Origin: Bacillota bacterium
GTDB lineage: Bacteria > Bacillota > Clostridia > Oscillospirales > CAG-382
Assembly: GCA_029550965.1 (NCBI GenBank)
Contig: JAKPGJ010000003.1
Span: 1-64,000, forward strand
Direction: 5' to 3'
Length of the DNA stretch: 64,000 bases
The translations under genes and the position numbers were made by a program. The notes below the pieces were generated by a model, which saw only the letters and a program-made list of their open reading frames with translations, made no database searches and was not told where the DNA came from. Position 1 is the stretch's first letter. The number at the start of each line of letters is the position of its first letter. Shown here in pieces: positions 16,149-23,943 of the stretch.

Positions 16149-17103
16149 TAAACAATTTCATAAATTCCGGTTCCGGCGCGGTCAGGGTCAATCCGTTCAG
16201 GTATCCCAAGACCGGCTTTTTTTCTTTAAATGCGAACCTAAGCGAGTAAGAACACAGCGCCTGATGGCGATAGCCCATTTTCCGGTCCGCCTTGTTCTCC
16301 GCGTATTTTCCGTCGCCGAGCAGAGGATGCCCCACGGACGCCATATGCGCGCGAATCTGGTGCGTCCGCCCGGTCACCAGCTCAATCTCTAAAAGCGAAA
16401 GGTTTAGCTCCTTGTTTACCGCCAATACCGCGTATTTTGTGACGGCTTCTTTGTCCATCGCGCTGTTTTTTACCTTCTTGACCGTAACCAGGTTGCGGTC
16501 GGCGTCTTTATTCAAAAAGCTGCGGATAACGCCTTCCTGCTGCTTCGGAACGCCGTGAACCGCGGCCAAATACTTCTTTTCCACCTCGCGGTTTTTAATG
16601 ATGTCGTTCATTTCCTTGAGCGCGGCGGCGTTTTTGGCGGCGATGACCAACCCTTGGGTGTTGCGGTCGATGCGGTTGCATAACGCGGGCGCAAAGCTGT
16701 TCTCCGCGTCCGGGTTATAACTGCCGTTCGCATACAAGTACGCCGTAATATGGTTGATCAGCGTGTTGAACTCCTCGTTCGCGTCCGAATGCACAATCAG
16801 CCCGGCGGGTTTGTTGACGACCAGAATGTTCTCGTCCTCGTAAACAATGTCCAGCTTCGGCTTGACGCGCAGAAAAGCGTGCTCGTTTGTTCCTCTTTCA
16901 AAAAACTCGTCGGAGATATAAAAGGTTAAAACGTCCCCCGGCTTGAGCTTGTCGCTCTCTTTCGCCTTTTTGCCGTTGAGCTTGATTTTTTTTAAGCGTA
17001 TAAATTTATACATCAGCGACAAAGGCATATTCTTAAACCGTTTCGTTAAAAACTTGTCCAGCCGTTGCCCGCTGTCGTTTTGGTTAATTTCTATCGTGCG
17101 CAT
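16144..17103 (-). CDS. RluA family pseudouridine synthase
   Basis: The enzyme converts uridine to pseudouridine in rRNA or tRNA. The 319-residue protein has an N-terminal S4 RNA-binding domain (SGQRLDKFLTKRFK...IKLNGKKAKES), then the catalytic domain with LCNRIDRNTQGLVIAAKN, where the Asp of RIDR is the catalytic residue, and the C-terminal GRTHQIRAHM motif. The usual 'HRLDxxTSG' is varied to NRIDRNTQG, as in the RluC/D-like subgroup of clostridia. The target uridine cannot be told. The stop codon lies inside the heptamer repeat. Confidence 0.92.
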   Translation of the reverse strand: MRTIEINQNDSGQRLDKFLTKRFKNMPLSLMYKFIRLKKIKLNGKKAKESDKLKPGDVLTFYISDEFFERGTNEHAFLRVKPKLDIVYEDENILVVNKPAGLIVHSDANEEFNTLINHITAYLYANGSYNPDAENSFAPALCNRIDRNTQGLVIAAKNAAALKEMNDIIKNREVEKKYLAAVHGVPKQQEGVIRSFLNKDADRNLVTVKKVKNSAMDKEAVTKYAVLAVNKELNLSLLEIELVTGRTHQIRAHMASVGHPLLGDGKYAENKADRKMGYRHQALCSYSLRFAFKEKKPVLGYLNGLTLTAPEPEFMKLFR

Positions 17104-17104
17104 A

Positions 17105-17755
17105 TCACTTTCTCGCTTTGATAATGCTGGTGTTTTCCCATTCGCGAATGATTTTTACATCCGAAAAGCCTGCGGATTTGAACAGTTTCATTTGCATCTC
17201 GGCGGTGAAGGGGATGTCGTAGTGATAAAACCCTTCCGGTATGTTGTTTTTATTGTAAAGCTGTTCGCTTTCCTTTATGTATTTTTCCTGTTCTTCCGGC
17301 GTCTTGCAGGTGTAGTCGCCCTCGACGTAAATTCCGTCCCTGCGCAGCGCGTCAAAAACCTTTCGGTAAAGCTTTGTCTTTTTTGCTTCGCCAAAGTGGT
17401 GCAAAGAGTAGGTGGACAGCGCAAAATCATATTTATCTTTTCCGAAATCAATATCAAAATAAGAGCCGCAGAGCGCGGTTATATTTTTGTCCGGATATTT
17501 TTTGTAAAGCAAATCAAGCATACCCTGCGATATATCGATGCCGGTCACTTTTAGTCCGGGAAACTTTGCAAACAGCCTTTCAAGCTCAAGCCCGGTTCCG
17601 ATGCCGAGGTCAAGCAGCGCCGGTTCGGCGTTTCCAGCCGGGAAGCATTCCGCGATCTCTTTGTAAAAGACTTCGAGCTGCAGTTCCTTTAGCATATGGC
17701 TGTCGTAAATTTCGGCTTTGGCGTAAAAAAAGGCGTCCATTCTTTCAAGCTGCAT
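17105..17755 (-). CDS. Class I SAM-dependent methyltransferase
   Basis: I take the ATG giving MQLERMDAFFYAKAEIYD, because AGGAG lies 8 nt before it; the track start is 16 codons earlier. The 216-residue product has the SAM loop LLDLGIGTGLELERLF (about residue 50), the acidic VTGIDIS end of strand 2 and the motif IV-like FALSTYSLHHF. The stop lies 1 bp before the RluA gene start, so they are co-transcribed. The substrate is unknown; small molecules are typical for this methyltransf_25-like group. Confidence 0.85.
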   Translation of the reverse strand: MQLERMDAFFYAKAEIYDSHMLKELQLEVFYKEIAECFPAGNAEPALLDLGIGTGLELERLFAKFPGLKVTGIDISQGMLDLLYKKYPDKNITALCGSYFDIDFGKDKYDFALSTYSLHHFGEAKKTKLYRKVFDALRRDGIYVEGDYTCKTPEEQEKYIKESEQLYNKNNIPEGFYHYDIPFTAEMQMKLFKSAGFSDVKIIREWENTSIIKARK

Positions 17756-17835
17756 AAATTTTCTCCTTTTTCCTATTCTAACATAAAAAAGAGCGGAGTG
17801 CAAACAATAAATTAGCTTCCCTTGCGGGAAGCGGT

Positions 17836-18261
17836 TTATAAATACTGTTTGAGCACTTCGATGCTTCTTTCTTCGATATCCACAAGGTTTTGCGCCAGTT
17901 CTTTCGAGGACTGCGGCGCGTCGGCATACTTCCGAAGGCTCTTTTTCATATCGATAATGCCGGCAGTGCAGCCCATAATCAGCATCTCCGCGATGTGGGA
18001 AGTGGATTTGTCCTTGTATGTGCTCAGGTTCAGCATCGCTCTGGTTCTGAATCTGGCGAGCGCGCTCATATCAAGAAGCGGATGGCTGTTTTTCAGTTTT
18101 TCGGCGTTGTAGTAGATGTTTTTATATTGTTCTTCGTTTTCGCTTAAAAACTGTTTAAAAGACGGATCATCCGCAATTTCGTTCAGCTTCGGCAGGGTAA
18201 AAAGCCCGACCTGCGCGTTCTTGTGCACGCGGCCGAGCAGTTTGTCCTTTTTCGTACTCAT
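17836..18261 (-). CDS. Helical protein of unknown function
   Basis: The 141-residue product (MSTKKDKLLGRVHKNAQVGL) is predicted to be almost all helix, with no signal peptide or membrane segment. It contains a hydrophobic stretch HIAEMLIMGCTAGIIDMKKS and many charged residues. It stands alone, with a spacer of about 80 bp on the 3' side. No family is recognised. Good codon use and an isolated full-length frame support a real gene. Confidence 0.6.
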   Translation of the reverse strand: MSTKKDKLLGRVHKNAQVGLFTLPKLNEIADDPSFKQFLSENEEQYKNIYYNAEKLKNSHPLLDMSALARFRTRAMLNLSTYKDKSTSHIAEMLIMGCTAGIIDMKKSLRKYADAPQSSKELAQNLVDIEERSIEVLKQYL

Positions 18262-18406
18262 CCGGTTGCATCCCGTCCTTTCGTGTTCTTATCATTAGTA
18301 TTGTCAGATTTTGTGGTTTTATATACGAATCAGAATAGAATTTGTCGGTGAATATTGCAATTGAATTTTATAAATGCTATAAATAAATCAGCAAAGGTGG
18401 GAGTGT

Positions 18407-18781
18407 ATGTTTTTTATTTTCGGCATGAACGGCGGACACGAATCGCTGCGCTTCAGACAAACTCTGGTCTGCCCCTGCTGCGGCAGGTACGGCGCGCTGG
18501 AAGCGTATAAGGAATTTAACAGCTTCAGCCTTTTCTTTATCCCGATGTTTTCCTTTAACAAGCGTTATTTTGTGCGCACAGCCTGCTGCGGGTGCGTGAG
18601 CGAGATAGACAAGGAACTGGGAAAGAAAATCGAGAAAGGGCAGGCGACGAACATTGACGTCAGCCAGCTGCGGTTTCAAACAGGGTACGGCTTTACGCCC
18701 TATAAACGCTGCGCCGGGTGCGGCTATGCGACCGCGGATGACTTTGCGTTTTGCCCAAAATGCGGCAGAAAATTTGAATAA
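18407..18781 (+). CDS. Zinc-ribbon protein
   Basis: The 124-residue protein has two or three Cys-rich knuckles: VCPCCGRYG near residue 21, an internal ACCGC, and a C-terminal ribbon YKRCAGCGYATADDFAFCPKCGRKFE with two CxxC pairs. The middle is hydrophobic and aromatic (FNSFSLFFIPMFSFNKRYF), as in small zinc-ribbon membrane-associated proteins. The function is not known. AGGTGGGAG lies before the ATG. Confidence 0.7.
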   Translation: MFFIFGMNGGHESLRFRQTLVCPCCGRYGALEAYKEFNSFSLFFIPMFSFNKRYFVRTACCGCVSEIDKELGKKIEKGQATNIDVSQLRFQTGYGFTPYKRCAGCGYATADDFAFCPKCGRKFE

Positions 18782-18932
18782 ATTTCACACAAAAATAAGC
18801 ATCGCATGGTATAATTTGTACAATATACCAAAAATTTTGTACGCTTTTGGCGTTGGTTTACAGTTTGTTCACAAAATATGCTAACTTAAAAATATATTTC
18901 GTGATAAAATATTTTCAAATACAGCCAAAGGT

Positions 18933-19409
18933 GTGGTACATATCGTTGATTATAAAAAGTACCTGAACGCGGCGGTGCTTAGGGAGTTCCTGCGGTACTG
19001 CGCGGTCGGCGGGTTGGCGTTTTTGGTGGACTACGGCGTCTTGTATCTGTTCTACCACCGGATTTTCGCGCACATAGACGCGGCCGTTTTTGGTTTTCTG
19101 GACGTAAGAAACACGCTCGCGATCGCGTGCGGCTTTATTGCCGGACTGACTGCGAACTACATCCTGTCCGTTTTGTTCGTTTTTACCAATGAGAAGCAGA
19201 AAAGCAAAAACAATTTAAAAGCTTTCCTGATTTACGCGATTGTCGGAATCGTGGGTTTGGGAATCAACGAAATCGGCATGAATCTTGGGAAAGCGGTTTT
19301 GGCGGAAAGCTACGAACGGTTTTTGCTGCTCGTGAAAATGGTTGTCGCGGGCATAGCGCTCGTATGGAACTATATCGGAAGAAAAGTATTTGTATATAAA
19401 GGCGAATAA
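18933..19409 (+). CDS. GtrA family membrane protein
   Basis: GtrA proteins are four-helix membrane proteins thought to flip or help move polyprenyl-linked sugars for cell-surface glycan changes. The 158-residue product shows four helices: [60 protein letters not shown] and [18 protein letters not shown]. The start is uncertain: the frame begins with a GTG at 18933 that has no well-placed ribosome site. Together with the next two genes it forms an envelope-glycan module. Confidence 0.85.
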   Translation: MVHIVDYKKYLNAAVLREFLRYCAVGGLAFLVDYGVLYLFYHRIFAHIDAAVFGFLDVRNTLAIACGFIAGLTANYILSVLFVFTNEKQKSKNNLKAFLIYAIVGIVGLGINEIGMNLGKAVLAESYERFLLLVKMVVAGIALVWNYIGRKVFVYKGE

Positions 19410-19497
19410 GCTCGATGGGGAAGTATTTGCCCGACGACAGATGCTTCCCTGTTATAATGTTGAAAAGCAAAATACTGACGTCGGAGAAACGGGTTGT

Positions 19498-21081
19498 ATG
19501 ATGAGTCAAGACAGAAAAACAGCGTTGATTATCGGCGCCGGACCGGCAGGCTTGACGGCCGCGTATCAGTTGCTAAAGGAAACCGATATCCTGCCGATCG
19601 TTGTGGACGAGAACAACTTTATCGGCGGCATCTCCCGCACCGTCGTTTACAACGGAAACAGAATGGATATCGGCGGGCACCGCTTTTTCTCAAAAGACGA
19701 CCGGATTATGAAGTTCTGGCTGGATTTGATGCCCTTGCAGGGAAAGCCGGCCTATGACGATAAAGTACTGAACCGCAAAAAGAATTACAGCGAGAACGGA
19801 CCGGACCCGGAGAAAGAGGACCGGGTGATGCTGATCCGCAACCGCGTATCCAGGATATACTTTTTAAAGAAGTTCTTCGACTATCCGATTACCATGAGCG
19901 CCCGGACAATTCAGAACTTAGGCTTCGCGAACACCATGAAGGCGGGGTTCGGCTATGTCTGGTCGGCGGTTTTCAAGAAAAAAGAAACCTCGCTGCGGAA
20001 CTTTTACATCAACCGCTTCGGAAAACCGCTGTATAAAATGTTCTTCGAGGATTACACCGAGAAGGTTTGGGGCATTAACCCGAGCGAGATTTCCGCCGAC
20101 TGGGGCGCGCAGCGCGTCAAGGGGCTTTCTCTGAGCAAAGCGCTTTTAAATATCATTAAAAAGCCCTTTGTTTCCAAAAAAGAAGACATCGCGCAGAAAA
20201 AGGTGGAAACCTCGCTGATAGAGGAGTTCATTTACCCCAAGAAAGGTCCCGGCCAGCTGTGGGAAACGCTCGCGGACGACATCCGGGCGATGGGCGGCAT
20301 TATCCGGCTTGAGACCGCCGCGAAAAAGATACACATTGAGGGAAACGCCGTAAAAAGCGTTACGGTCGTGCATAACGGGGAAGCGGAAACCATCCCCTGC
20401 GACTACCTGATTTCCTCGATGCCGATCAAGGACCTGATCGAGAGCCTTGACAGCGACGTGCCGGAGGACGTAAAGAACATCGCGCTCAATCTGCCGTACC
20501 GCGACTTTATCACGGTCGGACTGCTTGTGGACAAGCTGAAAATCAAGAACGAAACAAACACGAAAACGCTGGGCAACATTGTTCCCGACTGCTGGATTTA
20601 CATACAGGAACGCAGCGTAAAGCTGGGCAGACTGCAGATCTTCAACAACTGGTCGCCGTATATGGTCAAAGACCCCGAACATACCGTCTGGATCGGGCTG
20701 GAGTATTTCTGCAACGAGGGCGACGAGATGTGGAACACGCCCGCGGACAAGTTTATCGAGTTCGCGAAGAACGAGCTGGACAGCATACAGATTATTGACA
20801 AAAACGACGTTAAGGATTCCGTATGCGTCAAAGTGAAAAAAGCGTATCCCGCGTATTTCGGCACATACGCCGAATTCCATAAAGTAAGAGCATACCTGGA
20901 TACCATCGACAACCTTTACTGCGTGGGCAGGAACGGTCAGCACCGCTACAACAATATGGACCATTCCATGCTGACCGCCATGGAAGCGGTTTCCATCATC
21001 AAGAGCGGCAGCAAAAACAAGGACGGCTTGTGGAGCGTCAACACCGAAAAAGAGTACCACGAGCAAAAATCGAATAAGTAA
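19498..21081 (+). CDS. FAD-dependent oxidoreductase (UDP-galactopyranose mutase/HemY-like)
   Basis: I use the ATG at 19498 ([20 protein letters not shown]); the track start overlaps gtrA and is less likely. The 527-residue protein opens with the dinucleotide-binding loop [14 protein letters not shown] and the GG doublet region [10 protein letters not shown]. Further on it has [20 protein letters not shown] and, at the end, a FAD-contact region ([20 protein letters not shown]). This is the NAD(P)-binding Rossmann family around COG1232 that travels with polysaccharide genes; it is not a haem enzyme. It probably rearranges or oxidises a nucleotide or lipid sugar. The exact reaction is unknown. 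Confidence 0.8.
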   Translation: MMSQDRKTALIIGAGPAGLTAAYQLLKETDILPIVVDENNFIGGISRTVVYNGNRMDIGGHRFFSKDDRIMKFWLDLMPLQGKPAYDDKVLNRKKNYSENGPDPEKEDRVMLIRNRVSRIYFLKKFFDYPITMSARTIQNLGFANTMKAGFGYVWSAVFKKKETSLRNFYINRFGKPLYKMFFEDYTEKVWGINPSEISADWGAQRVKGLSLSKALLNIIKKPFVSKKEDIAQKKVETSLIEEFIYPKKGPGQLWETLADDIRAMGGIIRLETAAKKIHIEGNAVKSVTVVHNGEAETIPCDYLISSMPIKDLIESLDSDVPEDVKNIALNLPYRDFITVGLLVDKLKIKNETNTKTLGNIVPDCWIYIQERSVKLGRLQIFNNWSPYMVKDPEHTVWIGLEYFCNEGDEMWNTPADKFIEFAKNELDSIQIIDKNDVKDSVCVKVKKAYPAYFGTYAEFHKVRAYLDTIDNLYCVGRNGQHRYNNMDHSMLTAMEAVSIIKSGSKNKDGLWSVNTEKEYHEQKSNK

Positions 21082-21111
21082 ATATTACGGCTTTGAAAGG
21101 TGCGTTTTTCG

Positions 21112-22680
21112 ATGCAAACAGAGAACCTGTCGCCGCAGAGCCGGCGGGAATGGTTTTTCGCAGCGCTTGAGAAGCTGAGCCGCAGACCGTATCTGCTGCT
21201 TGCCGCTGCCTGCATAACCGCCGCTTTTGCGATTGACGTGACGGCCATGAGCAATACCTTTCTTCAGGTATTCTCAATTACCGGTTTCGCTGTTCTAACA
21301 GCGATATTGTGTTTTACCAAGAAAAGCAAACTGACGGACAGAAGAGTCGCCTTCATTTTGATTTCCGCCGGTTTTCTGCTCAGGCTGGTTTATATTTTAT
21401 ATACGACCGTCGAAACCCGGCAGCACGACGTCTGGTTTTTTTCAGGCAAAATCGGGCACGCCGGATATATCCGATACATTTACGACAATCTGAAACTGCC
21501 GGACACCAATCCGATGTATACCTGGCAGTACTATCACGCGCCGCTGCATCATATCCTTGCGGCGGCCTGGATGCGCCTGAACACGGCGCTCGGTCTGTCG
21601 TTCGAGCGGGCCTGCGAGAACGTTCAGATATTGACCATGTTCTATTCCTCCGCCTGCATGATCATAACGTACAGAATCTTGAACTTTTTCAAGTTTAAAG
21701 GGTTGGCGTTCATCATACCGCTTGCCATTGTTTGTTTTCACCCCACGTTCGTGATTATGGGCGGATGCATCAACAACGACATTCTCAGCGTCATGTTTAT
21801 GTTCGGCGCCGTGTGGACCGCGCTGAAGTGGTACGAAAAGCCGACGCTTGTGCGGATTATTCCGGTTGCGCTCTGCATCGGGCTTGCCATGATGGCGAAG
21901 ACCTCCGGCGTGCTGGTCGCGCCCGCGGTGGCGTTTATATTCCTGATAAAATTTGTCAAAGACATTCAGAACTATAAGAAGTATCTATTGCAGTTTGCCG
22001 TATTCGGAATCATCTGCGTTCCGATCGGAATGTGGTGGAGCGTATATAATTATATCAAATGGGATATGCCGTTCGGATATGTCGCCGAGCTTTCGAAAGC
22101 CGAAAAGCAGTATATTCCGCAGTATTCGGCGTTCGAGCGCTTTTTCTCCTTCAACGAAAACCAGTTCAGCAACATCTTCCAGTACGGCAACGAAAAAATA
22201 GGTTATTACGAGTATAATATTTTTGTCACGCTCTTTAAAACTTCGGTGTTCGGCGAATCTTCGCTCTTTGACACAAACGCTATGGAAACCGCCGCGAACT
22301 TTTTGGGCTATACTTTATGCGTATGCCTGTTTTATGTCAACATCATCCTTGCTCTGGTTTCCTTTGTCGGCGCGATTGTCCTGATTTGGAAGAAGAAATA
22401 CCTGTACGACAGCACGGTCACCTGCTTTTTTGTGATTCTGTGGACGGTCGTCATGGCGTTTTTCTTCAAGTTCTGTCTGGAGTATCCGTTCACCTGTTCG
22501 ATGGATTTCCGCTATATCGTGCCGACGCTGCTGGTGGGCGTTGTGTTCCTCGGAAAACTGCTGGAGGTTGTCGAGGAGAAGCGGGAGAAGGCGTTTTACC
22601 GCGTTATGCAGTCGAGCATATGCGTTCTAAGCGTGCTCTTCTGCATCATGTCGCTCGAGATGTTCTTTCTTTTGGGATGA
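21112..22680 (+). CDS. Membrane glycosyltransferase, GT39/PMT-type
   Basis: The ATG at 21112 has AAAGGTG 10 nt upstream; the track begins at a GTG 12 bp earlier. The 522-residue protein has about ten to twelve membrane helices. A large first outer loop holds the Asp-containing segment RQHDVWFFSGKIGHAGYI and the motif YYHAPLHHILAAAWMRL, typical of polyprenyl-phosphate-sugar-dependent transferases. It should move a sugar from a lipid carrier to a surface acceptor, in line with the upstream GtrA protein. The acceptor is unknown. Confidence 0.8.
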   Translation: MQTENLSPQSRREWFFAALEKLSRRPYLLLAAACITAAFAIDVTAMSNTFLQVFSITGFAVLTAILCFTKKSKLTDRRVAFILISAGFLLRLVYILYTTVETRQHDVWFFSGKIGHAGYIRYIYDNLKLPDTNPMYTWQYYHAPLHHILAAAWMRLNTALGLSFERACENVQILTMFYSSACMIITYRILNFFKFKGLAFIIPLAIVCFHPTFVIMGGCINNDILSVMFMFGAVWTALKWYEKPTLVRIIPVALCIGLAMMAKTSGVLVAPAVAFIFLIKFVKDIQNYKKYLLQFAVFGIICVPIGMWWSVYNYIKWDMPFGYVAELSKAEKQYIPQYSAFERFFSFNENQFSNIFQYGNEKIGYYEYNIFVTLFKTSVFGESSLFDTNAMETAANFLGYTLCVCLFYVNIILALVSFVGAIVLIWKKKYLYDSTVTCFFVILWTVVMAFFFKFCLEYPFTCSMDFRYIVPTLLVGVVFLGKLLEVVEEKREKAFYRVMQSSICVLSVLFCIMSLEMFFLLG

Positions 22681-22696
22681 TAAATTAAAAAAATGT

Positions 22697-22744
22697 AAAA
22701 ACTGAGTGGAAGTGAAATGTTTAACACTTTTACTCAGTTTTTTT
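22697..22744 (+). terminator. Rho-independent terminator after the envelope-glycan genes
   Basis: aaaactgagt...actcagtttt with further pairing (ggaagtg/cactttt) is followed by a T-run, 17 nt past the stop. Confidence 0.75.
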
Positions 22745-22804
22745 CATACATCCCGGTTATACTGTTTGTCGATTTATAGTTTAAAAGAATGGCAGGTGTT
22801 TTTT

Positions 22805-23563
22805 ATGTTTTCATTAAAAGGACGAGTTGTGGTTATTACCGGCGCGTCTTCGGGTTTAGGACTGCAGATGGCGCACGGTTTTGCAGAACACGGCGCTGAT
22901 TTGGCGCTTTTGGCAAGAAGAATTGACAGGCTGAACGAGATCGCAGAAGCGTTCAGAGCGAAGGGCGTAAAGTGCCTGCCGATCAAATGCGACGTTACGA
23001 ATACCGAGGATGTTAATAATGCCGCCGAAGCGGTGATAAAGGAATACGGCAAGGTTGACGTGCTGGTCAACAACGCGGGTTCTTCGAAGAACGCGGGCGT
23101 ACTCGATATGACCGACGAGGATTGGGACTTCACCATCGAAACCGACCTGACCAGCGTTTTCAAGGTGACCAGAGCGTTCGCAAAATATATGAAGGAAAAG
23201 CAGTACGGACGCATCATCAACATCTCTTCGATTTACGGTCTGGTCGGCAATAAAGCGCTGGATACCGTCGCATACCATTCGTCAAAGGGCGGCGTTGTCA
23301 ACTTTACCAGAGCGGTCGCCGCGGAATTGGCGAAGTACAATATTACCTGCAACGCGCTTTGCCCCGGATTCTTTGAGACCGAACTGACGGCGGACGTTTT
23401 GAAAACCGAGTATTTCACAAACTTTATGCAGTCTACCGTTCCGCTCGGACGTTACGGCAGAGAGGGCGAACTCAACGCCGCCGCTGTTTTCCTGGCAAGC
23501 GACGAGGCGTCCTATGTCACCGGACAAGCCCTTTGCGTGGACGGTGGATACACAGCAATCTAA
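22805..23563 (+). CDS. SDR family oxidoreductase
   Basis: I take the ATG giving MFSLKGRVVVITGASSGLGL; the 33 extra codons in the track overlap the terminator. The 252-residue classical short-chain dehydrogenase has the NAD(P) loop TGASSGLG, NNAG, the catalytic Ser (NISSIYG) and YHSSK (Y-x3-K), and ends in YVTGQALCVDGGYTA. It resembles gluconate 5-dehydrogenase/FabG-like enzymes that interconvert a keto and an alcohol group. The R/D residues after strand 2 (LARRIDRL) favour NADPH. Substrate unknown. It is a single-gene unit between two terminators. Confidence 0.9.
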   Translation: MFSLKGRVVVITGASSGLGLQMAHGFAEHGADLALLARRIDRLNEIAEAFRAKGVKCLPIKCDVTNTEDVNNAAEAVIKEYGKVDVLVNNAGSSKNAGVLDMTDEDWDFTIETDLTSVFKVTRAFAKYMKEKQYGRIINISSIYGLVGNKALDTVAYHSSKGGVVNFTRAVAAELAKYNITCNALCPGFFETELTADVLKTEYFTNFMQSTVPLGRYGREGELNAAAVFLASDEASYVTGQALCVDGGYTAI

Positions 23564-23578
23564 CACAGCTAAAAAAAT

Positions 23579-23606
23579 ACCGCAGCGCGGTCTGCGGTTT
23601 TTTTTA
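23579..23606 (+). terminator. Rho-independent terminator after the SDR gene
   Basis: accgcag-cgcggt-ctgcggt followed by TTTTTTTT. Confidence 0.85.
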
Positions 23607-23637
23607 TCGTATTTATATTTTTTTATCGTATTTATAA

Positions 23638-23799
23638 TATAAATACTATATCATCTATATCATAAACCAAAAAGCCGAAGTGCTCTGTGAGTTGCCATAT
23701 TACAGCGTAACTTTTAAGGATAAAGACACTTTGCTTGTCAGCGATTCGAAAGACGCTATCGAATATGAAGTGAAAATCGCGGATCTTATAAAGCAATAG
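23638..23799 (+). pseudogene. Remnant of a small gene, no start codon
   Basis: A 53-codon frame, opened by a stop at 23635 and lacking ATG/GTG/TTG near its front, reads ...INQKAEVLCELPYYSVTFKD then KDTLLVSDSKDAIEYEVKIA and ends in DLIKQ. The composition is protein-like, which is unusual for a spacer. It looks like the 3' end of a lost gene. Just upstream, tttttatcgtatttata is duplicated. No family recognised. Confidence 0.35.
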
Positions 23800-23817
23800 C
23801 GAAAAAATGATTCGGCA

Positions 23818-23848
23818 ACGGCGCGGGTTTACACTTGCGCCGTTTTTT
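23818..23848 (+). terminator. Terminator-like hairpin after the gene remnant
   Basis: acggcgc...gcgccgt followed by TTTTTT, 19 nt past the remnant's stop. Retention of its own terminator supports the remnant having been a gene. Confidence 0.75.
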
Positions 23849-23882
23849 ATTGCAAAGAAGGATATGCTCGGCTATGAACATC

Positions 23883-23911
23883 TTGTTTAAAAAAGTAAAA
23901 GATGATATAAT
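23883..23911 (+). promoter_or_regulatory. Promoter of the GH84 gene
   Basis: TTGTTT, a 17-bp spacer and TATAAT (23906-23911), 33 bp before the GTG start. Confidence 0.7.
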
Positions 23912-23943
23912 CGGGAAAAATACGTATTCTATTGGAGGACAGC

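Noticed and set aside
20146-21066. 306-codon minus ORF opposite the FAD oxidoreductase
   Set aside because: Mirror frame; the plus-strand product has clear FAD motifs.
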